DNA from: Thermoplasmata archaeon | GTDB lineage: Archaea > Thermoplasmatota > Thermoplasmata > Thermoplasmatales > Thermoplasmataceae | DNA: 8,963 nucleotides | Direction: 5' to 3' | Assembly: GCA_021827885.1 (NCBI GenBank) | Contig: JAKAUD010000098.1 | Location: forward strand, 1 to 8,963 | In this document: positions 1 through 6,096 of the stretch, one piece after another | Position numbering within the stretch: position 1 is the stretch's first letter | Layout: each line of letters opens with the position of its first letter | Position numbers and translations under genes: made by a program | The notes under the pieces: model-generated | What the model saw: only the letters and a program-made list of their open reading frames with translations | The model's database searches: none | What the model was told of the DNA's origin: nothing

Positions 1-836
1 GAAATACCTCTCAAATCTTCTTGTTCCTCCATGATTGTGCTTTCATCACTGGCTGGAGTAATCGGATAATATGTCTGGAATCTCAAACCTCCCATTATCT
101 TCCCGATTGCACCGCCGTCATTTCCTGTAAGGAGATATCTTGGGGTTCTCTTGATCTCCTCGAGATTATCAGTACGGAAGTTGTTATCCTGGCAGTAATC
201 ATAAGCCGCCTTCACAACGCTTACATTCTCCTCAACTACCTGCTCCTTGCTGGAGAAGACAAATCGAATACTCTCTTCCAGAAACTTGACATCTACTCCT
301 GATATTGCCAGCGTCAGTGCTGCACCCAATGTATTATAATATCTTGATGGAACTCCGCCCGATATTGCTTTCTGGACAATGTCTGCGAAAGGCACGGGAA
401 TCGGGATCCCTCCCATTTTCTTCATGAGATTGATTGTGCCAGATACTGTCATCGGCTCTCCTGAATGCTCGAGTTCATGCCTGATTCTATCGGAAGTATC
501 CTTCATTATCATTCTGGCCTGGGAAAGATCTGATTTTTCAATGGAATTATCATAGATGATTCTTGTACCTTTCCCAACATCCTCTATATGTTCGAAAATT
601 GTGTCAGGATCAAGTGCCACGAGAAAATCTAAAGGGTATCTCAATGATCTTGGCCTTTCCTTTTTCACTCTCATATGGGTATAACTATGCCGTCCCTTAA
701 TGTTGGAATGGTATTCTCTAACACCAAAAACGTTATAACCGGAGTATGCGAATGCTCTGGATATCATGTTTGAAGATGTGTCAATTCCTCCACCTTGGGG
801 ACCGCCTATGGTAATGCTGATATCAACGGTTTTCAT
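1..836 (-). CDS. korA: 2-oxoacid:ferredoxin oxidoreductase, fused gamma-alpha subunit (N-terminal part)
   Basis: Partial gene: 278 residues are visible and the C-terminus lies beyond the left edge. The family oxidatively decarboxylates 2-oxoacids (pyruvate, 2-oxoglutarate and others) to acyl-CoA and passes electrons to ferredoxin in the cytoplasm; the partner beta subunit binds TPP. The N-terminal gamma domain begins with a glycine-rich segment (GGPQGGGIDTS, residues 11-21) and has GRHSYTHMRV further on. The alpha domain begins near residue 240, and the hallmark YPITP motif is at residues 257-261, followed by ASDES. This is very close to where the motif sits in Sulfolobus-type fused subunits of about 600 residues. 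The ATG at 834-836 is followed at once by the first beta strand, which supports this start. No clear Shine-Dalgarno precedes it. The gene diverges from the kinase gene. Substrate cannot be assigned from this part, so the symbol korA is used loosely. I checked the frame by hand across the whole visible segment and found no break. Confidence 0.93.
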   Translation of the reverse strand, partial: MKTVDISITIGGPQGGGIDTSSNMISRAFAYSGYNVFGVREYHSNIKGRHSYTHMRVKKERPRSLRYPLDFLVALDPDTIFEHIEDVGKGTRIIYDNSIEKSDLSQARMIMKDTSDRIRHELEHSGEPMTVSGTINLMKKMGGIPIPVPFADIVQKAISGGVPSRYYNTLGAALTLAISGVDVKFLEESIRFVFSSKEQVVEENVSVVKAAYDYCQDNNFRTDNLEEIKRTPRYLLTGNDGGAIGKIMGGLRFQTYYPITPASDESTIMEEQEDLRGI

Positions 837-873
837 TGCCGGTATATGTTAAATGAATAGAAATAGTTTTCAA

Positions 874-884
874 CCTTATATATC
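874..884 (-). promoter_or_regulatory. TATA-like box for the oxidoreductase gene, possibly shared by both directions
   Basis: On the minus strand this reads GATATATAAGG, the best TATA-like match in the divergent gap 837-940. It lies about 43 bases before the ATG at 836, which would give a leader of about 18 bases without a Shine-Dalgarno. Its plus-strand face (CTTATATAT) could also serve the kinase gene, giving a leader of about 35 bases. Assigned by position and composition only. Confidence 0.4.
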
Positions 885-909
885 TGGATTTCTGCAAATT
901 AGACGATCA

Positions 910-918
910 AATTAATAG
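910..918 (+). promoter_or_regulatory. TATA-like box for the P-loop kinase gene
   Basis: The AATTAATAG element is centred about 27 bases before the ATG at 941. This is the spacing expected for a leaderless archaeal transcript, and no Shine-Dalgarno is present between it and the start. The alternative is the stronger TATATA stretch at 875-884. Confidence 0.35.
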
Positions 919-940
919 TTTTTAACACATTCCGGTTGCA

Positions 941-1492
941 ATGATTGTTGTCACCGGCATGCCGGGATCCGGGAAAGATGAATTTATAAAGGTAGCCAAG
1001 AGAATGGGATGGATCGATATCCACATGGGAGACGAAGTGAGAAAATATGCAAAACTGAATAAGATACCTTCCAGCGATAGTGAAATAGGAAAATTTGCAT
1101 CGAGGGAAAGACAGACCCATGGCAAGGATATCTGGGCCAGAAGGGTTTGGGATGATATGAAGCCTGAGAATAACTACATAATCGATGGGCTCAGAAATCT
1201 TGAAGAATTTGAATATTTTAAAACGAAGGACAAGGATCTCATCCTTATTGCCATATATACAGATAGGGAGGAAAGATTAAGAAGAATAGTTCTCAGGAAC
1301 AGACCCGATGATGTCCATTCACACGAAGAACTTGTTTCCCGTGATGATCGAGAGCTTTCATGGGGAATCGGAAACGCAATATCCCTTGCGGATTATATGA
1401 TAGTGAATGATTCAACACTTGATGAATTTAAACTGAAGGCACAGGAACTTCTGCAAAAAATCAGGGAAAAAGATCAAATGGATTTGTCTTGA
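941..1492 (+). CDS. UPF0200-like P-loop nucleotide kinase (dephospho-CoA kinase/adenylate kinase-like)
   Basis: A 183-residue cytoplasmic protein of the NMP-kinase/dephospho-CoA-kinase fold. The Walker A loop is GMPGSGKD (residues 6-13), and the first beta strand starts right at the initiator Met, so the start at 941 is secure. Other family signs are MGDEVRK (29-35), the IDGLRN segment (81-86) that resembles the substrate- or Mg-binding strand of these kinases, and an arginine-rich lid-like stretch (about 109-121, REERLRRIVLRNR). The length fits the archaeal UPF0200 family, whose substrate is not firmly known to me. The usual archaeal dephospho-CoA kinase is an unrelated GTP-dependent family, so I do not call this coaE. 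The last 19 bases overlap the convergent purQ gene. It has no same-strand neighbour in the window. Alternatives are an adenylate- or (d)CMP-kinase-like enzyme, or a kinase used in RNA or nucleotide repair. Confidence 0.85.
   Translation: MIVVTGMPGSGKDEFIKVAKRMGWIDIHMGDEVRKYAKLNKIPSSDSEIGKFASRERQTHGKDIWARRVWDDMKPENNYIIDGLRNLEEFEYFKTKDKDLILIAIYTDREERLRRIVLRNRPDDVHSHEELVSRDDRELSWGIGNAISLADYMIVNDSTLDEFKLKAQELLQKIREKDQMDLS
1455..1471 (-). terminator. Oligo-T termination tracts downstream of purQ
   Basis: Just past the purQ stop, the minus strand carries T5 (1467-1471) and then T6 (1455-1460). Runs of T in the non-template strand are the known signal for intrinsic termination by archaeal RNA polymerase. 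They lie inside the 3' end of the convergent kinase gene. No strong hairpin precedes them. Confidence 0.45.
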
Positions 1493-2262
1493 ATATATTT
1501 TATAATTGAGCCGTAGAAAATCCTGCCGGATGATGAATTGTCTTCCCTTTCCCTTCCACTCATATTAAATGGATCGAAAGCCCTTTCCGGGTGAGGCATT
1601 AAACCTATCACGTTCCCTTGAGGATTTGATAAACCTGCTATTGATTGGATCGATCCGTTCGGGTTCCATGGATATGCGTCTGAGGTCCCGTCAGCATTAG
1701 TATATTTAAAAATTATCTGGTCATTTTGCAATATATCATCCAGTGTTTTGCCATCAATAAACTTTATCTGCCCTTCCTTGTGTGCAACAGGTGCCTGTAT
1801 AATCATTCCCCGTTCCATTGCCTTTCCGAGCATCGGATTCCTGTTTGTGAATCTAATATACGTCGTGCGGCATTCAAATTTCCCTGATTTGTTTACTGAC
1901 AGCACCATCGATCTGCTTGCATTCCCATCCACATCTGGAAGGAGTCCCATCTCTGCCAGAATCTGGAATCCGTTGCATGTTCCAATGACCGGTTTCCTCT
2001 CCTCTATGAATGTTCTCAGTTCGACCGATGAACTTTTCATCAATCTCTTACCGAATATTACTCCTGCCCGTACATAATCGCCAGCGGAAAATCCTCCAGG
2101 TATAAATATTCCCTGAAATTCCTCTAAACTTGCCTTTTTATTTTCAAGCTGCTTGATATGAATGTATTCCGGAATCGCCCCCAAACTGGCGAAAGCACGA
2201 TATACCTCTGCTTCGTTGTTTGTACCTTCCATTCGAAGGATTGCGATTTTGATATCGGACAT
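1474..2262 (-). CDS. purQ: Phosphoribosylformylglycinamidine synthase, glutaminase subunit PurQ
   Basis: A 262-residue class I glutamine amidotransferase. With PurL and PurS it makes FGAM in de novo purine synthesis, PurQ supplying ammonia from glutamine. The nucleophile is Cys96 in the elbow GTCNGFQ. The other two triad residues are His224 and Glu226 in MPHPERA. PGGFSAGDYVRAG (55-67) and QAPVAHKEG (156-164) are typical of stand-alone PurQ, and the length is normal for archaeal forms. I chose the ATG at 2260-2262. A TTG directly before it (2263-2265) is in frame and would add one residue. An in-frame stop lies a short way further upstream. The gene begins 10 bases after the rpl40e stop, so the two are very likely co-transcribed. 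GGAGG at 2280-2284, inside rpl40e, is about 17 bases from the ATG, too far for a standard ribosome-binding site. The 3' end overlaps the convergent kinase gene by 19 bases. PurL and PurS are not in this window. Confidence 0.96.
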   Translation of the reverse strand: MSDIKIAILRMEGTNNEAEVYRAFASLGAIPEYIHIKQLENKKASLEEFQGIFIPGGFSAGDYVRAGVIFGKRLMKSSSVELRTFIEERKPVIGTCNGFQILAEMGLLPDVDGNASRSMVLSVNKSGKFECRTTYIRFTNRNPMLGKAMERGMIIQAPVAHKEGQIKFIDGKTLDDILQNDQIIFKYTNADGTSDAYPWNPNGSIQSIAGLSNPQGNVIGLMPHPERAFDPFNMSGREREDNSSSGRIFYGSIIKYIQDKSI

Positions 2263-2272
2263 CAAAAAACCG

Positions 2273-2422
2273 TTATTGTCCTCCTCTTCTCTCTTTAGCC
2301 TTCATCCTGAGGCCGGTGTATCCACACTTGCGGCACTTTGTTGCCTTAAGAGGGTTCCTTGCATCGCATCTCATACAAATTTTTTTATTCAATCTTCTTT
2401 CTATAGCTTCCTGAAACGGCAT
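2273..2422 (-). CDS. rpl40e: 50S ribosomal protein L40e
   Basis: A 49-residue gene. The protein begins [19 protein letters not shown] and ends in a basic tail, KAKERRGGQ. Four cysteines in a C16-x2-C19-x10-C30-x2-C33 pattern form the zinc ribbon, with [11 protein letters not shown] around the second pair. This matches archaeal L40e from end to end in both length and sequence. In eukaryotes the homologue is made as a ubiquitin fusion; in archaea it is free-standing, as here. It is the first gene of a two-gene operon with purQ, the stop (2273-2275) being 10 bases from the purQ ATG. No conventional Shine-Dalgarno is seen before the ATG at 2420-2422. Confidence 0.96.
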   Translation of the reverse strand: MPFQEAIERRLNKKICMRCDARNPLKATKCRKCGYTGLRMKAKERRGGQ

Positions 2423-2444
2423 CTTGACTACCCTTGAATATCCG

Positions 2445-2470
2445 GTTATCTTTACTCAGTTATTAATTCT
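2445..2470 (-). promoter_or_regulatory. Candidate promoter of the rpl40e-purQ operon
   Basis: Two AT-rich elements on the minus strand could be the TATA box. AATTAATAAC, near 2458-2467, would give a leader of about 15 bases. TAAAGATAAC, at 2445-2454, is centred about 27 bases before the ATG and would give a leaderless transcript. Neither is a strong match, so I cannot choose. The element lies downstream of the surface-protein terminator. Confidence 0.35.
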
Positions 2471-2486
2471 TTCACCATTGCCTTTG

Positions 2487-2521
2487 AAAAAAATGTGGGT
2501 TGAAGGATTCTTATATCCCTC
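2487..2521 (-). terminator. Hairpin plus T7 terminator of the surface-protein gene
   Basis: Starting 20 bases after the surface-protein stop, the minus strand can fold into a 7-bp stem (GAGGGAT pairing with ATCCTTC, one G-T pair) with a 6-base loop at 2502-2521. An 8-base spacer and then seven T residues (2487-2493) follow. Archaeal termination needs mainly the T run; the hairpin adds support. This separates the surface-protein transcript from the rpl40e operon. Confidence 0.55.
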
Positions 2522-2540
2522 ATTTTAGTTTTATGGGAAT

Positions 2541-5500
2541 TTATGGGTTCCTCCTCCTATATATTATCGCTCCTATGATTGCAATTGCAATGACAGCCGC
2601 CACCGCCAAATACTCAAGCAGAGGAGGAATCACGTTTCCAGATGGGCTCTTCACGGGGGGTTGATAAAATGATATTCTTAGTGTGGTATTGGAACCATTA
2701 ACAATTATGTATCCGCTCGATTCATTGGTTTTGTAACCAGATGTTGATCCTATCGTGAATGAAAGCGTTCCGTTTGTAGATGTGAAAGCTATGGAACTTG
2801 ATGAGCTTGTAGAGTTATTTCCGTTTAGTATAACGTACCATGAGGTTCCTGTAGGCAATCCTGTTTCGTTAAAGTAGACGGTATAAAGGATTTCCTTGAA
2901 TGTCACCGTGTCTGTAACAGATGCACCATTTATTGTGAATATGCCTGAGTATGTTGAGGGGGCATAGGTCTTTTGTGACGTAGATATGGTATAAGAATAA
3001 GAGCCATTGATTAAATTGAGGGTAAGGTTGCTGAGCTTACCATAGGTCTCAAACCGGTATCCTGACTTATTAGTAACGTTCAGATACCAATTATTGTTTG
3101 TCAATCCTGACTGCGTTACTGAGAAATGATAATAGGCCTTGAACGGAATCATGAATGCTTCTCCAGGACGGTTTATCGTAAAGTTGAGGTAGTATGCCTG
3201 CGCATCTGGTGAAGTTGCTATGGCTTCAGAGCTGCCCAGTGGAACGTTTGTTGCATAAGTGTTTGAGTTGATCTTTCCTGAATTTTGTAAATTCGTAATG
3301 TTCAGGTACCAAATCGGATTTGTTCCAAGACCGGTTTCTGTAAAAGAGACGCCTGCTAAAAATGAAAGGTTTATTGTATTATTTTTATAGGTAACTAAGG
3401 TGCTTCCCGTGGCATTTTGTTCCAAATAGAAACCAGAGGGTGTGTTAATAGTGTAGCTCTGAACTCCGGTATAGGAATAAGCTGTTATCTCTGACCCGGT
3501 AGACTGGTATTTTAGGCCATTTAGTTCCAGCGACCATGGTACATTTGCAGGTAGGCCTGTCTCCTTAAAATTTACGGAACCAAAATATGCGGAGGCAGGT
3601 ATTATGACTGTATTTTGACATCCAATTTCAACATGAGCGGTTGCCATTACACTTCCGTTAACAGAGCTTAATTCCTGTACATTATTGATACTACCAGAAT
3701 TACTACCTGGCAAATACATATATTTTCCGTTCCCGGTAAATGCAAAATAACTAGATTTTATCCCGGTAGTGTTGGTGAGTACCCGAACAGAATAATTATT
3801 TGTATAAATTTCATAGACAATAACGTGTGATGGAAAAGAAGGAAACAAGTTTGCCGTTACATACAAAATTGACCCGTTCTGGTTGAATTTGTCAGATCCA
3901 AAACAAAAATATTGTGTTTTATTATAGAAATTCTTTACCTCTTTGAGGGTCTTGGTATTAAAAATAGTTAAATTTTGACATGAAGGAATCGCAAGAAGTG
4001 AACCGTTTGGTGAAACTGCGGCACCATAGGAATAGGAAAGGTTGCTGTTGGTAATGTTTTCTATAACACTATTTGTGACAGTGTTGATCACTGTGAAATT
4101 TCTTGGTGTCCCAACGCATCCATAATTTTCAGCGGAAAGTGAAAAACCCTCAGTTCCGTTAGGCAGGAATGCAACACAAGATGAATCAAAGCTGACGTTC
4201 AGAACTTTTGTTACGCTGAATGTCTGGAGAGAGATAACCGAGAGATTATAACTGCAACTTCCAACATAGGCGTAAAGTCCGTCTGGGTTGACCGATATGT
4301 GGTTGACGCAACCCTTCTCTGCTGGAAGCGGTATCTTTGCAACCTGTGTAAAAGTTTTCATGTCTGTCACAGTCACGATTGGCACAGAACAACATTTACT
4401 TTGATTCACTGCCAGGAATAGTGTTCCATTCGGATTGATTGCGACAGATTTTATGTTGGTTCCTGAAGAGAGAGATGCGAGGTATGTATTATTTATGGTG
4501 CTCAATACTGCTGCTCCAGTACCGGTAGCGTTATTGGAGAATAACGCATAATTCCTGCTCTGGTTAAAGTTCAATGAAAAATATGCCTTGTATACGAATG
4601 AAGCTGAATAGGCAAGAACAATTGTTCCTGTGGAATTATGAAATAGATAATAGTTGGGTGAAAAAAGCGAGTATGAAAGGGAACCATAATAACAAGTTGC
4701 GTTAAGTGTCGTTCCTCTACTGCTGAAAGTTGTCCCGCCAATGTCAATTCCCCATGTTTTTCCAGCAGGCAATCCCTTTTCAGATATCATAAATGTTCCA
4801 TAGTAAGATGAGGGGAAGAATGCAATTTGGCCGGGAGATTGAAATTGAGTAAGGTTACCTGTTTCTGATAGACCATCGCCATTGCTGAAAATGGTCACCA
4901 CTGCAATACTATTGGGATTTTTTACGGAGACTAACAGAAGATTTGATGAAGGGAGAACTGCCATTCCTGACACGCTAGATGCATTAACTCTTGTTAAGTT
5001 GATAGAATATAGATACAGAAAATCGGTTCCATCGTACAATTCAGCCCATGCCCCCATGTATTGTCCTGGACCTCCAGATGTTGCTTTCCCAGCGAAGTAA
5101 ATCTGTGTGCCCTTGATATTATAGGCAACGCTTACTGGTGATACTGATAACGGTATTTGATAGTAATTCACAAAGCCGTTAATCTTCATCACAGTAGAAG
5201 TGGCATTCCCTGTGTTGCCGATAACAATATATGATCCGTTAGGAGAGACTGCCGCGGCATTTGGATTGTTTAACCAGGCGTCGGTGTGATTTGCTACCAT
5301 ATTGGTGGTTGTGTTTATCGTAGAAAACGTGTTAGACGTACCTCCACCAAATGCTTGTTTGCTGAATGTGAATCCCATTGTGCCATTAGGTGTAAAGACC
5401 ACCTTCCCTGGATCGAAAGAGACATTCAACACCTTGCTAACTGAAAAGGTTCTAAGGTTTATGACGGTAATGTTATAGGTATTAGCCCCAGAGACATATG

Positions 5501-5951
5501 CATAAAACCCGTTTGGGGAGATACTAATATTTGATTCGTCACGAGTGGATGGGGTTGCTATAGTGGCGCATTGCGTCAACGTAGAAGTGTTGAAAATTGC
5601 CACCCCATAATTATTGGCGGTCCCTACCAGCAAAAGCGAACCGTTGGGCGTTACGACAACTGTAGATGTTTGCGCATTTTGAGCCAGATGAACATATTGG
5701 AGTTCCGATGTAGCCTGTGTGTTCACTACGGAAATAGTGCTATTTCCATTCGCAACATATGCATCTTCCATCACATTATTGCTTAGAAGGTTATTAGAAA
5801 CATAGTTCGACGCGGGAGAATTCTGGGTCCACGCTGACTTGCTATGTTTCTCCGATGCGTTAAGTGCACTTGGGCTTATCTGAAAATTGGGTGCTATCAT
5901 TAAAATCAATACAAACAAACTCACGATGATAAAAATTTGTCTAATTTTCAC
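2541..5951 (-). CDS. Large membrane-anchored surface protein with two beta-propellers and Ig-like repeats
   Basis: A 1136-residue exported protein of unknown role. The start is GTG at 5949-5951; it gives a textbook signal peptide (KIRQ, then a hydrophobic core to about residue 21), whereas the next in-frame ATG (Met18) would destroy it. Two YVTN/surface-layer-type propellers cover about residues 60-385 and 465-785. Each shows about six 'xPNG' blade turns, for example residues 103, 147, 189 and 238, against 508, 557, 598 and 649. The two halves are a duplication with an offset of 405-413 residues, and KVLNVSFD occurs in both. Each propeller is followed by an ExGLPxxxxW domain, and three more follow (key Trp at 400, 806, 881, 955 and 1038). 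A C-terminal membrane helix (about 1110-1131) ends in YRRRNP. The chain is rich in Ser, Thr, Asn and N-x-S/T sequons, fitting a glycosylated extracellular protein. Possible roles are S-layer component, adhesin, or binding and sensing. The gene has its own promoter and terminator. Confidence 0.87.
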   Translation of the reverse strand: MKIRQIFIIVSLFVLILMIAPNFQISPSALNASEKHSKSAWTQNSPASNYVSNNLLSNNVMEDAYVANGNSTISVVNTQATSELQYVHLAQNAQTSTVVVTPNGSLLLVGTANNYGVAIFNTSTLTQCATIATPSTRDESNISISPNGFYAYVSGANTYNITVINLRTFSVSKVLNVSFDPGKVVFTPNGTMGFTFSKQAFGGGTSNTFSTINTTTNMVANHTDAWLNNPNAAAVSPNGSYIVIGNTGNATSTVMKINGFVNYYQIPLSVSPVSVAYNIKGTQIYFAGKATSGGPGQYMGAWAELYDGTDFLYLYSINLTRVNASSVSGMAVLPSSNLLLVSVKNPNSIAVVTIFSNGDGLSETGNLTQFQSPGQIAFFPSSYYGTFMISEKGLPAGKTWGIDIGGTTFSSRGTTLNATCYYGSLSYSLFSPNYYLFHNSTGTIVLAYSASFVYKAYFSLNFNQSRNYALFSNNATGTGAAVLSTINNTYLASLSSGTNIKSVAINPNGTLFLAVNQSKCCSVPIVTVTDMKTFTQVAKIPLPAEKGCVNHISVNPDGLYAYVGSCSYNLSVISLQTFSVTKVLNVSFDSSCVAFLPNGTEGFSLSAENYGCVGTPRNFTVINTVTNSVIENITNSNLSYSYGAAVSPNGSLLAIPSCQNLTIFNTKTLKEVKNFYNKTQYFCFGSDKFNQNGSILYVTANLFPSFPSHVIVYEIYTNNYSVRVLTNTTGIKSSYFAFTGNGKYMYLPGSNSGSINNVQELSSVNGSVMATAHVEIGCQNTVIIPASAYFGSVNFKETGLPANVPWSLELNGLKYQSTGSEITAYSYTGVQSYTINTPSGFYLEQNATGSTLVTYKNNTINLSFLAGVSFTETGLGTNPIWYLNITNLQNSGKINSNTYATNVPLGSSEAIATSPDAQAYYLNFTINRPGEAFMIPFKAYYHFSVTQSGLTNNNWYLNVTNKSGYRFETYGKLSNLTLNLINGSYSYTISTSQKTYAPSTYSGIFTINGASVTDTVTFKEILYTVYFNETGLPTGTSWYVILNGNNSTSSSSSIAFTSTNGTLSFTIGSTSGYKTNESSGYIIVNGSNTTLRISFYQPPVKSPSGNVIPPLLEYLAVAAVIAIAIIGAIIYRRRNP

Positions 5952-5971
5952 ATAAATGTAATCTGTGGAGA

Positions 5972-5980
5972 TATTTAAAG
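5972..5980 (-). promoter_or_regulatory. TATA box of the surface-protein gene (leaderless start)
   Basis: The minus strand reads CTTTAAATATC, preceded by a purine-rich stretch that could act as the BRE. The box is centred about 25 bases before the GTG at 5951, so transcription should begin at or within a few bases of the start codon. This agrees with the absence of a Shine-Dalgarno. Confidence 0.5.
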
Positions 5981-6003
5981 CATTTCTTTTCTTAGAAATC
6001 TTA

Positions 6004-6014
6004 GTATCTGATAC
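6004..6014. repeat. Perfect 11-base inverted repeat upstream of the surface-protein promoter
   Basis: GTATC-T-GATAC is a perfect palindrome with a one-base centre. It lies about 25 bases upstream of the TATA-like box at 5972-5980, where an activator or repressor half-site pair could sit. A palindrome this short can occur by chance. Confidence 0.3.
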
Positions 6015-6096
6015 ATAGCATCCTTACAAAATTTATGTGAATGTATAAGAATTCAAATTTTCATTAATAAATATCTAAATTTTAAGTCCGCGCATT

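Noticed and set aside
1748..2077. 109-codon plus-strand reading frame
   Set aside because: It is antisense to purQ, whose motifs are complete. The predicted peptide has no family features and is Ser/Pro/Ile rich, as expected of a shadow frame.
2280..2284. GGAGG as the Shine-Dalgarno of purQ
   Set aside because: It lies about 17 bases from the ATG (14 from the TTG), beyond useful spacing, and encodes the C-terminus of L40e.
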